Shown in pieces: positions 21,026 through 27,438 of a stretch of DNA of 34,765 nt. The translations under genes and the position numbers were made by a program. The DNA lies in contig NZ_SMLB01000062.1 of NCBI RefSeq assembly GCF_004349105.1, positions 1-34,765 on the forward strand, read 5' to 3'. This stretch comes from Jiangella aurantiaca (GTDB taxonomy: Bacteria > Actinomycetota > Actinomycetes > Jiangellales > Jiangellaceae). A model generated the notes under the pieces. The model saw nothing but the letters and a program-made list of their open reading frames with translations, searched no databases and was not told the origin of the DNA. Position 1 is the first letter of the stretch. Every line of letters starts with the position of its first letter.

Positions 21026-22378
21026 GTGCAGTACGAAGAGATCATCGAGATCGACCCGAGGGACATCATCATCGGGGAGAACATCCGCACCGACGTGGTG
21101 CTGGACGACGAGTTCGTCGACTCCATCCGGGAGCACGGCGTCCTCAGCCCGGTCGTCACGTACCGGGTCGCCGACGGCGAGAACAAGGGCCGCGTGGAAC
21201 TCGTGTGGGGCCAGCGCCGCACCCTCGGCGCGATCAAGGCCGAGCGGGCGACCGTCCCCGCCCTCGTGGCCAAGTCGAAGGACGAGGCCCTGAAGGCCGC
21301 GAAGATCGACCGCATCGTCAAGCAGATCGTCGAGAACGACCAGCGGGCGGGCGTCAGCGAGTCCGACCGGGCGGCGGCGTACGAGCAGCTCTCCATCCTT
21401 GGTCTCAGCGCCACGGCCATCGCCAAGAAGGTCAGCGCCAAGCGGGCTAGGGTCAAGACCGCGCTGGACGTGCGCGCCAACGAGACCGCCAGTCTGGCGC
21501 TCACCGACCACGCGCTCACCCTCGACCAGGCGGCGGTGATCGCCGAGTTCTCCGACGACGCCGAGGCCGTTGCCCGGCTGGTCGAGGCCGCCCATGACGG
21601 TGGGTTCGACCACGCCGCCCAGCGCGAGCGCGACGACCGCGCCGAGCAGGAGGTCATCGACGCCAAGCGCGCCGAGCTGGCCGAGCAGGGCACGACGGTC
21701 CTTGACCGCGAAGCACAGCACCACCCGGAGGCGGCCGATCTGCGGACCCTGGCCGACGCCGAGGGCAACGACCTGACCGAGGACAGCCATGCCGAGTGCC
21801 CCGGCCACGCGGCGGTGATCCTCCCCGGCTGGGGCGGCAACGTGCGAGTGGTGTGGCTGTGCACGGACTGGCGGGCACACGGCCACCGCGACCGGCACGG
21901 GCGCGTCACCGGCCCGATGACCGACGAGCAGAAGGAGGAACGCCGCCAGCTCATCGCTACCAACAAGGCCTGGGACAGCGCCGAGCAGGTCCGCCGGGCC
22001 TGGCTGCGTACCTTCCTCGCCCGCAAGAGCGCCCCGAAGGACGCCGCCCAGTACGTGGCCCGGACCGTGCTGGCCGCCCATCGCACGGTCGGCAGCGCCA
22101 TCGGCGACAACAACCAGCTGCTCGCCGAACTGCTCGGCCACGACAAGCCGACGAGCTGGGACGACTCGCCGCTGCTGGAGGCCGCCGACAAAGCGACCCC
22201 GGCACGCGCTCAGATGCTCACGCTCGGCATGGTGCTCGCCGGGATCGAGTCGTCGCTCACGCGGCACTCGTGGCGCAACCCGACCCGTGAGGCGGCCGAC
22301 TACCTGACCGCCCTTACCGGCTGGGGCTACGAGCTGGCCGACGTGGAACGGATCATCACCGAACACGGAACAGACTGA
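21026..22378 (+). CDS. ParB/RepB/Spo0J-type nuclease-domain protein
   Basis: A 450-residue protein with an N-terminal ParB CTPase/nuclease-like domain: EIIEIDPRDIIIGENIRTD, SIREHGVLSPVVTY, and the WGQRRTLGAIKA box at 61-72, equivalent to the GERRxxA motif of ParB. An HTH region follows (DRAAAYEQLSILGLSATAIA, VSAKRARVKTALDVRAN), as in KorB-like proteins. The C-terminal half contains AECPGHAAVILPGWGG and VVWLCTDWRAHG, a small Cys/His block, and then a helical domain. No own parA is next to it; the plasmid already has parA with an RHH partner, so this is probably not the main partition protein. Solo ParB-like genes are typical of plasmid leading regions. GGAAGGAG precedes the GTG start. The long structured leader lies immediately upstream and a strong terminator follows. 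Confidence 0.9.
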   Translation: MQYEEIIEIDPRDIIIGENIRTDVVLDDEFVDSIREHGVLSPVVTYRVADGENKGRVELVWGQRRTLGAIKAERATVPALVAKSKDEALKAAKIDRIVKQIVENDQRAGVSESDRAAAYEQLSILGLSATAIAKKVSAKRARVKTALDVRANETASLALTDHALTLDQAAVIAEFSDDAEAVARLVEAAHDGGFDHAAQRERDDRAEQEVIDAKRAELAEQGTTVLDREAQHHPEAADLRTLADAEGNDLTEDSHAECPGHAAVILPGWGGNVRVVWLCTDWRAHGHRDRHGRVTGPMTDEQKEERRQLIATNKAWDSAEQVRRAWLRTFLARKSAPKDAAQYVARTVLAAHRTVGSAIGDNNQLLAELLGHDKPTSWDDSPLLEAADKATPARAQMLTLGMVLAGIESSLTRHSWRNPTREAADYLTALTGWGYELADVERIITEHGTD

Positions 22379-22392
22379 CCCCTCACACCAGC

Positions 22393-22431
22393 GTTGTGCC
22401 CCAGCCCGTCCGAATCGGGCTGGGGCACAAC
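22393..22431 (+). terminator. Strong terminator after the parB-like gene
   Basis: A perfect 16-bp stem (arms 22393-22408 and 22416-22431) with a 7-base loop starts 15 bp after the stop codon. It is the longest perfect hairpin in the window apart from the structured leaders and should isolate the gene from the following non-coding region. Confidence 0.9.
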
Positions 22432-22642
22432 ACTGTGCACCCACCATGACCCACGCCCGCCGGGCAGCGCTACGCAGGTGTTAGCCGCCGCCGAGGATTC
22501 GGATGACAGCGTCGCCGCGCGGGTGACGATGGGTGAGCCATGCGGATCCGCCCGGTGAGGGGCGGTGCGAATTTGAACGTTGACAGGCCGACGGCCACGT
22601 CGGCACGGTGCCGTTTGACGCCGTCGGCGGAAGCGCGCGTCC

Positions 22643-22671
22643 TTGACGGACCGTCAGAGCGGGACCATAAT
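22643..22671 (+). promoter_or_regulatory. Near-consensus promoter TTGACG-N17-CATAAT
   Basis: TTGACG at 22643-22648 and CATAAT at 22666-22671 are separated by exactly 17 bp. A palindrome TGACGG-A-CCGTCA (22644-22656) overlaps the -35 element and may be an operator. Start of transcription would be near 22678, in an AT-rich stretch. An ATG at 22684 could give a leaderless 49-codon ORF, but its translation looks random, so a non-coding transcript is as likely. Confidence 0.6.
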
Positions 22672-22730
22672 ACTACTTATAGTATGCATACGTTGTTGTT
22701 TGAGTTCCGATCGCCGGGGTGGAGAGCGCC

Positions 22731-23040
22731 GCCGGCGGCCAGCTCGCCGTCGTCCCCGCCGCCCAGCAGTTGCCCCACGTGCCCTCGCGCGCTCGGACGC
22801 GCCGCGCGCTCGTGCTCGCCGGCCGCTCGGTAGACCGACGAGCGCCGCGCGGAGCACGCCGTACTGGATGACGCCTCAGTGCCGTACAACTCTTTCCTCA
22901 GACTGGACCACGAACCCCGACTCAGCGCCACGCCGCGGCCGGCGCAACGGCCTGCCTTCGCCGGGCCAACCCGCCGTCCGCCGCCGCCGCGCGCTCGCCG
23001 CGCGCAGCACCGCCGGCTCAGCAGCGAGTTGGCCGCCGGC
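22731..23040. repeat. Distant 17-bp inverted repeat pair
   Basis: The sequences 22731-22747 and 23024-23040 are reverse complements with one mismatch (GCCGGCGGCCAGCTCGC against GCCGGCGGCCAACTCGC). They enclose ~275 bp of gene-free DNA. The RNA from the promoter at 22643 could close this long stem. High G+C makes chance matches easier, so the call is cautious. Confidence 0.4.
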
Positions 23041-23100
23041 TCCTCCGTTGAGTCCCCCCGGCTTGGCGCGTAGCTGCGCGTTAGAGCACGCCAAACACCA

Positions 23101-23130
23101 TTGTGTACGACCTGTACAACCTGTACAATA
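23101..23130 (+). promoter_or_regulatory. Antitoxin promoter with three 9-bp operator repeats
   Basis: TTGTGT (23101-23106) and TACAAT (23124-23129) are 17 bp apart. The spacer and flanks consist of three tandem 9-bp units starting at 23104: TGTACGACC, TGTACAACC, TGTACAATA. Transcription would begin around 23136, where a 9-codon mini-ORF starts, and run into the Phd/YefM antitoxin gene at 23208. Repeats covering the promoter are the usual design for toxin-antitoxin autorepression. Confidence 0.65.
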
Positions 23131-23207
23131 ATTACATGTTGATCAATAAGAAGTGGAGCGCATAGTGAGCGCCGGCCACAAGGCCGACGCGGGGAAGGGG
23201 GCGCCGG

Positions 23208-23408
23208 GTGAGTGAGCTTCGGACGTACGGCCTGGCGACCGCACGAGAGCAGCTGGGCGACGTCGTGTCGCGGGCTGCGATCGGCGGCCAGGTCACGGTC
23301 ATCACGCGCAACGGCCGACCGGCGGCCGCGGTGGTGCCGCTGTCGCTGCTGCCGCCGGAGATCCGCGAGCAGATCGGAGGTGACGACGAGGCCAGCTCGC
23401 CGCCGTAG
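23208..23408 (+). CDS. Phd/YefM-family antitoxin (orphan)
   Basis: A 66-residue protein with the Phd/YefM N-terminal fold: LRTYGLATAREQLGDVVSRA, then IGGQVTVITRNGRPAAAVVP, then a short acidic tail (EIREQIGGDDEASSPP). This family binds DNA as dimers and neutralises a toxin with its C-terminus. No Doc, YoeB or PIN-type toxin gene follows within the next kilobase; downstream genes encode a membrane/zinc protein and an ASCH protein. It may therefore be an orphan repressor or anti-addiction protein. The GTG at 23208 is chosen because a G-rich ribosome site (GGGGAAGGGGG) is 6-8 bases upstream. Three 9-bp repeats overlap its likely promoter at 23101-23130. Confidence 0.85.
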   Translation: MSELRTYGLATAREQLGDVVSRAAIGGQVTVITRNGRPAAAVVPLSLLPPEIREQIGGDDEASSPP

Positions 23409-23495
23409 AGCGAGCAGAGACACAGGCGCCCCGGCAGGTGCGGGAACACCCACCGGGGCTGATGGACAGCACGAAACCCTGCGAGAGGAAACGCA

Positions 23496-24017
23496 ATGTC
23501 CACGGATCAGCGTACCCATGTGCCCGGTGACGGCCCGGGCACGGACAACCTGCCGGCGCTCCGGCCGGTCACTATCACCGCCGACCCGATCGAGGTCCGC
23601 ACCCGACGGCCGCGCCTGCGCACCGTCACCAGCGGAACCCCGATCGCCGGGGGCGTTACGCCGGCGCCGGCCGGGCAGTCCAAGCTCGACCGCGCCGTAC
23701 GTCGGCTCGTAATCGAGGTCGTTCGGACCGGACTCTGGATCGTCGGCGTCGCCGTCACAGTGGCCGTGAACCTGATGCTGGCCGTCCGATGGGCCGTCGG
23801 CCGCGCTCGGCTGCCGCGCAGCCGCCGCCGTACCGAGGTCGACCGGCTCGCGGTTCGCTGCGGGAGCTGCGGCGTCGTCACGTCCCGGCAGAGCGACGGC
23901 AGCGCGCCGGCCGGGTGGTTCCACCAGATCACCCGGAGCCACTTCCTGTGCCCGGGCTGCACGCGGGGCGAGGCCGCGAAGACCCGCGCGTTCTGGTCGG
24001 GCGGTGAGATCCGATGA
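23496..24017 (+). CDS. Membrane protein with C-terminal zinc ribbon
   Basis: A 173-residue protein. The first ~65 residues are disordered and Pro/Thr-rich. Residues ~70-105 contain one long hydrophobic segment (LVIEVVRTGLWIVGVAVTVA, VNLMLAVRWAVG), possibly a membrane hairpin. The C-terminal part has a Cys4 ribbon: CGSCGV near 124-129 and CPGC near 155-158, with WFHQITRSHFL between. No known family is recognised. AGAGGAAA lies 6 bases before the ATG. It is the first gene of a row of six closely overlapping genes (23496-25292), and its stop overlaps the next ATG (ATGA). Confidence 0.7.
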   Translation: MSTDQRTHVPGDGPGTDNLPALRPVTITADPIEVRTRRPRLRTVTSGTPIAGGVTPAPAGQSKLDRAVRRLVIEVVRTGLWIVGVAVTVAVNLMLAVRWAVGRARLPRSRRRTEVDRLAVRCGSCGVVTSRQSDGSAPAGWFHQITRSHFLCPGCTRGEAAKTRAFWSGGEIR

Positions 24018-24412
24018 GGGCGCTCACCGTGCAGCAGCCGCACGCCCACGCGATCATGCACCTGGGCAAGAACGTCGAGAACCGCTCCTGCCGCACCCGA
24101 TACCGGGGTGCGCTGGCCGTCCACGCCGGCCTGTCGGTCGACCCGTACGCCGGCGGCGTCGTCTACGAGTGGCGGCGCACTCTCGAAGGCCCGGACACCG
24201 ACCTGGCCCGTGGTGTGGTGCTCGGCGTCGTCCAGCTCGTCGACACCCACCACGCCGACGAATGCGACACCGGCTGCTCGCCGTGGGCCCGCCCAGCCGC
24301 GTGGCACTGGGTCCTCGAGGACCCTCGACCGATCGGCGCGCTGCTCCCGGCCCGCGGCCACCTCGGCCTGTGGCTGCTGCCCGCCGACGTCGCCCGGATG
24401 GTGACCCCGTGA
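24014..24412 (+). CDS. ASCH/PUA-like domain protein
   Basis: A 132-residue protein starting RALTVQQPHAHAIMHLGKNV, then ENRSCRTRYRGALAVHAGLS. The 'ALTxxQPxAxAIxxGxKxxENRxxxTxYRGxLxIHA' pattern is diagnostic of ASCH domains, a PUA-like fold that binds modified nucleotides or RNA. A middle strand GVVLGVVQLVDTHHADE and a C-terminal WHWVLEDPRPI complete the barrel. On plasmids and phages such proteins may protect or read base modifications; the substrate here is unknown. It is translationally coupled to the genes on both sides (ATGA start, GTGA end). Confidence 0.85.
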   Translation: MRALTVQQPHAHAIMHLGKNVENRSCRTRYRGALAVHAGLSVDPYAGGVVYEWRRTLEGPDTDLARGVVLGVVQLVDTHHADECDTGCSPWARPAAWHWVLEDPRPIGALLPARGHLGLWLLPADVARMVTP

Positions 24413-24774
24413 CCGCGGCGGAGTGGGCCGAGGCCCTGATCGCCCAGGGCGCCGCCGCCGGCGAGATCCCGTTGTACGGGTCGGACGAGTGGGAGGCGCT
24501 GCCCGACCTCGACCCGCGCCGGGTGGCGTCCGTCGTACGGGCCGCCGAGGTGTGGCGCCGCGACGGCGAGGCCGAGCACCTGGCCGCACAGCTGCGCATG
24601 GAGCTCGCCGAGTCCGACCTGCTCGTCAGGATGCGCATGGAGCTGGCCGAGCTTGACGCGCGCTCGGGATTCGTCGCCCCGACCGGCCCGTCGTGGGCCG
24701 AGCTGCAACGCCGGCGTGCCGAGCTGCTGCAGGTGCCCGTCGACGAGTACGGCGCCCGGGGGTGGGAGCGGTGA
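24409..24774 (+). CDS. Hypothetical 121-aa helical protein
   Basis: It starts at a GTG overlapping the ASCH stop. The sequence is mainly helical: TAAEWAEALIAQGAAAGEIP, then VASVVRAAEVWRRDGEAEHL, and a short internal repeat, QLRMELAESDLLVRMRMELA. There is no membrane segment and no catalytic pattern. The family is not recognised. Its position in the middle of a coupled gene row suggests joint regulation with the ASCH and zinc-ribbon proteins. The frame is open upstream to 24004 but overlaps the ASCH gene there, so the GTG start is preferred. Confidence 0.7.
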   Translation: MTAAEWAEALIAQGAAAGEIPLYGSDEWEALPDLDPRRVASVVRAAEVWRRDGEAEHLAAQLRMELAESDLLVRMRMELAELDARSGFVAPTGPSWAELQRRRAELLQVPVDEYGARGWER

Positions 24775-24923
24775 CCGCCACAGTGGCGTTGATCCGGCGC
24801 TGCGGGTCGTGCCTGCGGGTCACCGAACACGAGGAGCTGACCGGCGACAACGGCCGTCAACTCGCTGATCGGCGGATACTCGTGTGCAATGTATGCGGGA
24901 TCGTCGGGGTTGAGCGTCGATGA
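24771..24923 (+). CDS. 50-aa zinc-ribbon protein
   Basis: A short protein, TATVALIRRCGSCLRVTEHE then ELTGDNGRQLADRRILVCNV and CG near the end. Two knuckles, CGSC and CNVCG, about 31 residues apart make one treble-clef or ribbon domain. It starts at a GTG overlapping the previous stop and its own stop overlaps the next ATG (ATGA). The family is not recognised, but small solitary zinc ribbons are frequent in actinobacterial plasmids and phages. Confidence 0.7.
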   Translation: MTATVALIRRCGSCLRVTEHEELTGDNGRQLADRRILVCNVCGIVGVERR

Positions 24924-24997
24924 ACACCGAGGCGAAGCGGGAGAGTACAGGCACCATGACGGAACGGAACTGGGACGACGGAGCTGGCCGTGCGTGA
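24920..24997 (+). CDS. 25-residue overlapping small ORF
   Basis: MNTEAKRESTGTMTERNWDD and five more residues, starting at an ATG that overlaps the stop of the zinc-ribbon gene (ATGA) and ending 8 bases inside the next gene. Its tight overlap on both sides makes it likely to be translated, either as a small peptide or simply to carry ribosomes to the membrane-protein gene at 24990. Confidence 0.45.
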   Translation: MNTEAKRESTGTMTERNWDDGAGRA

Positions 24998-25292
24998 CCT
25001 GCTGTTGGTGTTCCGGCAGCTGGGCCGCATGTTCGCTGCTGCCCAGAAGCGTGGCACCTGGGTCATGCTGCTGGCCGTGGGCGCAGCCTTCGTGCTCGGC
25101 CCGATCGCGATCCCCATCTGGCTGGCCATCAAGGTGCCGCTGCTGGTCCTCGGGATCGGTGGCCCCGTCACCCTGTGGGCGCTCGACTACCGGCCGGCGG
25201 CCATCGCCCTCGCGGCGGGGATCCTGGTCGCGGTCCCCGTCGTGCGCATCCTCCGCGACCGCGAAGAAGCACCGTCCCCGCCGTCCGGGTAG
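24990..25292 (+). CDS. 100-aa integral membrane protein
   Basis: A protein with two to three hydrophobic segments: WVMLLAVGAAFVLGPIAIPI, WLAIKVPLLVLGIGGPVTLW and AAIALAAGILVAVPVV, between a basic N-terminus (RDLLLVFRQLGRMFAAAQKR) and a short charged tail. No signal peptide cleavage site is visible. It begins with a GTG inside the 3' end of the preceding 25-codon ORF, so its translation depends on that ORF. It is the last gene of the row and is followed by a hairpin terminator with a T-run. Function unknown. Confidence 0.7.
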   Translation: MRDLLLVFRQLGRMFAAAQKRGTWVMLLAVGAAFVLGPIAIPIWLAIKVPLLVLGIGGPVTLWALDYRPAAIALAAGILVAVPVVRILRDREEAPSPPSG

Positions 25293-25367
25293 CTCGGCGG
25301 CCCCGCGCCCACTTACCGTAGTGCCCGGCCGGCCCTCACCGGGTCGGCCGCCAGGAAGGCCCCTGAA

Positions 25368-25391
25368 CCCCCGCGGATCGGGGGCTTTTCT
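25368..25391 (+). terminator. Rho-independent-type terminator with T-run
   Basis: A CCCCCG/CGGGGG stem (25368-25373 and 25379-25384) with a 5-base loop is followed by CTTTTCTGTT. It ends the operon that begins at 23496. Confidence 0.75.
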
Positions 25392-25515
25392 GTTGGTGCC
25401 GGACCCTCACGCCGCGATGGTCCGACCGGCCCGGCCAGCGTCAGGGGGCGCGAGCCCGCGTTGAATGAGGTCGGCTCGTCGAGCGCCAACCCGCCGTGTG
25501 AAAGGGACGCAGACG

Positions 25516-25842
25516 ATGACCTCCAGCCACACCTATGGCACCAGCACACACTCCATGCCCGAACTAGCCCGGATCGTCGAGGAGCGCCTCGGTCTGACCT
25601 TCGAGGAACACGACAGCTACTACCGAGGCGTCTACCTCACCACCGGTCACACGTCACCGACACGTATCGAGATCCAACCCAACGCGATCTCCGGCGGCCA
25701 CGGCGAGGACGACCTGTACCTACCCGAGCACCCCGCCATTCCACTGCTTCTGATCGCCATCGAGCCAGAGCAGCACCACGGACTGACCGATCACCTGTCC
25801 GCGATCCACGGCCTCATGCTCCTCCAACAAGAACGGACTTGA
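25516..25842 (+). CDS. Hypothetical 108-aa protein
   Basis: The protein begins TSSHTYGTSTHSMPELARIV, then EERLGLTFEEHDSYYRGVYL, RIEIQPNAISG and DDLYLPEHPAIPLLLIAIEP, ending in a helix DHLSAIHGLMLLQQE. The pattern of helix, strands and final helix suggests a small alpha/beta domain. From memory, proteins with an 'FEEHDSYYRG' box occur singly on other actinobacterial elements without assigned function. AAAGGGA lies 9 bases before the ATG at 25516. It sits between a terminator and the second structured leader element and is monocistronic. Confidence 0.65.
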   Translation: MTSSHTYGTSTHSMPELARIVEERLGLTFEEHDSYYRGVYLTTGHTSPTRIEIQPNAISGGHGEDDLYLPEHPAIPLLLIAIEPEQHHGLTDHLSAIHGLMLLQQERT

Positions 25843-25892
25843 AGACCAGCGATCGACAACCATTGGCGAATAGCTCCTCGCGGCCGCTGGCT

Positions 25893-26147
25893 GCGCTGTG
25901 GCTGGGGTGACGCGACCATGAGCCCGTCAAGGTAGCCGCCGCGTCTCACCCGCCCGTATCACGGCCTGTCTCCCGATCAAGGGCTCAAGATCTTTTTCGA
26001 TTTCGCTGTCGCATTTGTCGAAAAACATCTTGGTCGCCTTCGGCGATCGGCCTCCGGCCGACCCTTGACCGCGAGCCTCCACGGCCGTGACACCGGCACG
26101 CCGCCGGTCGGGGCAACAAAACACCCCCCGACCGCACGGCACAACCG
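25893..26147 (+). ncRNA. Structured ~255-bp leader element, copy 2 (before SprT-like gene)
   Basis: Homologue of 20754-21007. Pairings here are P1 25959-25966 with 26083-26090; P2 25977-25983 with 26062-26068; P3 25986-25991 with 26027-26032; P4 25993-26000 with 26018-26025; small hairpins CGCC-TTC-GGCG (26035-26045) and TCGGCC-TCC-GGCCGA (26047-26061); and P7 26105-26113 with 26126-26134. The P4 loop keeps CGCT(A/G)TCGCATT in both copies, while stems P3, P4 and P7 differ by compensating changes. The last 25 bases before the ribosome site are nearly identical to copy 1. An in-frame run of codons through the element exists but is not a gene extension. Confidence 0.75.
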
Positions 26148-26157
26148 GAGGGACGCC

Positions 26158-26931
26158 ATGAACACCACCGCCATCATCGCCCGCACCGAGACCGGCAGCC
26201 AGCTCGTCGCAGCCTTGGAAACGGTCTGGCGAGCCATCCAGGCGCGGCACCCGGAGGTCCCCGACGTCGTGATGATCACCGGCTCGGGCAAGGGCATGCT
26301 GGGCCTGACCTGGGGCCACTTCGGCCACGAGTTCTGGGCCAACGGCCGCTTCCGCGTGAACAGCGACGGCGTCATCGAGCGCGACCGCAAGCACGAGCTG
26401 TTCGTCTCCGGAGAGACGCTGGGGGTCGGCGCGGTGAAGACCGTCCAGACGCTGCTACACGAGGCCACTCACGCCGTCGCGGCGGTGCGCGGGGTGAAGG
26501 ACACCAGCCGCCAGCACCGCTACCACAACAAGCGGTTCCTCGCGATCGCCGAGGAGCTGGGCTTGGAGTATCGGGCCGAGCGGCCAGACGCCTCGCTGGG
26601 CTTCTCCTCCGTCGAGATCACCGACGAGACCCGCCAGAGCTACGCCGACGTGGTCGAGCAGCTGGACGCCGCGATCGTGCTGACCATGGAGCTGCCCGAG
26701 TGGGCGCGGCTGCTGATCGGTGGCGGGCAGGGCGGCACGGACGGCCCCGGCGTCCACGGTGGGGACGGTACGAGGGGCCGGCGACCGGGCAGCCCGGGCC
26801 GAAAGCAGGGCCGCTGGATCAAGGCCACCTGCGGATGCGGGCGCATCGTCCGCGCCGCCCGCACCACCTTCGATGCCGCTCCGATCACCTGCGGCGGCTG
26901 CGGCGAGACCTTCACCGTCGTTGACGTGTAG
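26158..26931 (+). CDS. SprT-like zinc metalloprotease with C-terminal zinc ribbon
   Basis: A 257-residue protein. The metalloprotease motif LLHEATHAV (HEATH at 101-105) is followed by a third-ligand region RYHNKRF with His123, as in SprT/SPRTN proteases that cut DNA-protein crosslinks and in ArdC-like antirestriction proteins. A helical segment and a Gly/Arg-rich linker (190-220) lead to a C-terminal ribbon with Cys225, Cys227, Cys245 and Cys248. SprT-like genes are common on conjugative plasmids, where they may help the entering DNA against host defences; that role here is inference. The ATG at 26158 has CGGAGGGA 4-5 bases upstream. The structured leader ends just before it, and the stop codon lies inside the palindrome at 26921-26938. 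Confidence 0.88.
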   Translation: MNTTAIIARTETGSQLVAALETVWRAIQARHPEVPDVVMITGSGKGMLGLTWGHFGHEFWANGRFRVNSDGVIERDRKHELFVSGETLGVGAVKTVQTLLHEATHAVAAVRGVKDTSRQHRYHNKRFLAIAEELGLEYRAERPDASLGFSSVEITDETRQSYADVVEQLDAAIVLTMELPEWARLLIGGGQGGTDGPGVHGGDGTRGRRPGSPGRKQGRWIKATCGCGRIVRAARTTFDAAPITCGGCGETFTVVDV

Positions 26932-26939
26932 ACGTCAAG
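26915..26939 (-). repeat. 25-bp element with 18-bp palindrome, copy 2
   Basis: This is the exact reverse complement of 14831-14855 and contains the palindromic core with arms TTGACGT and ACGTCAA around GTAG. It overlaps the last codons and stop of the SprT-like gene. The two copies are 12 kb apart in opposite orientation. Confidence 0.75.
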
Positions 26940-27009
26940 AACCGCCGTCGGCCTCTCCGCTCGATCGGGTGGCCGGCGGCGCTTCACGATTCGGGGTACA
27001 GGCCAGGGC

Positions 27010-27405
27010 ATGGCGGCCATCAACGTCCGGGTGCGAGAGCCTGACTCGTGCGTGATCGGGATCTACGACCTCGCCGGCGACCCGCTGCCCGTGGGCAAGT
27101 GGCGGCCCGCGCGGGGTGGCTGGTGGAACCTGCGAATCACGACCGAGGACGCCGCCGGCGGGCTGGAGATCGTGCTGAGGGACACGCCGGCGCAGCACCC
27201 CGTCTCCTGCTTCTCCGAGGTCGAGACCGACGACGGCCGCATGGTCCGGATCGGGCAGAGTAGGCGCCGGGAGGACAACCGGTGGGTGCTGCGGATCACC
27301 GCCGCCGAGATCGACGAGGCGGTCCGCGACGTCGACCAGGCCCGCGCGGAAGACCGGCACCAGCTGGCGCCGCTGATGCGGGAAATCCAGGAGCAGAACC
27401 CCTGA
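27010..27405 (+). CDS. Hypothetical 131-aa protein
   Basis: The protein is beta-rich in its first 80 residues (AAINVRVREPDSCVIGIYDL, RGGWWNLRITTEDAAGGLEI, CFSEVETDDGRMVRIGQ) and ends in a charged helix (AAEIDEAVRDVDQARAEDRH, QLAPLMREIQEQNP). There is no signal peptide, metal site or membrane segment. No family recognised. The start ATG at 27010 has only a weak CCAGGG upstream. It follows the SprT-like gene by 78 bp and is probably in the same transcript, unless the palindrome at 26921 acts as a terminator. Confidence 0.6.
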   Translation: MAAINVRVREPDSCVIGIYDLAGDPLPVGKWRPARGGWWNLRITTEDAAGGLEIVLRDTPAQHPVSCFSEVETDDGRMVRIGQSRRREDNRWVLRITAAEIDEAVRDVDQARAEDRHQLAPLMREIQEQNP

Positions 27406-27431
27406 CGTCATCCGAACATGCGTTCTAATAT
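27402..27431 (+). promoter_or_regulatory. Promoter CTGACG-N18-TAATAT giving a leaderless transcript
   Basis: TAATAT (27426-27431) is the best -10 element in this area and CTGACG (27402-27407) is a fair -35, 18 bp apart. The expected start, about 7 bases after the -10, falls on the ATG at 27439, which has no Shine-Dalgarno. Leaderless transcripts are common in actinobacteria. Confidence 0.55.
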
Positions 27432-27438
27432 GGCGCTT

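Larger units (their letters stand above)
22432..23100. other. ~670-bp gene-free region with an isolated promoter and inverted repeats
   Basis: No reading frame gives convincing protein; all are Arg/Pro/Ser-rich in every phase. The region holds a well-formed promoter (22643-22671) and a 17-bp inverted repeat with one mismatch (22731-22747 and 23024-23040), both described separately, plus GC-rich shorter inversions such as GCGCTCGT/ACGAGCGC near 22800-22850. A non-coding RNA or a decayed gene are both possible. Confidence 0.5.

Noticed and set aside
20939..22447. Two long - strand open frames opposite the parB-like gene
   Set aside because: They mirror the codon structure of the + strand ParB domain gene and show Ser/Leu/Val-rich antisense composition.
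22677..23942. Long - strand open frame of about 420 codons
   Set aside because: It overlaps the antitoxin and membrane/zinc genes on the other strand, and its translation is Arg/Pro/Ala-rich without any domain; it is a shadow of high-GC coding DNA.
26065..26157. N-terminal extension of the SprT-like protein through the leader
   Set aside because: The open frame runs through the conserved hairpin element, which has no protein-like conservation with copy 1; the ATG at 26158 has a good ribosome site.
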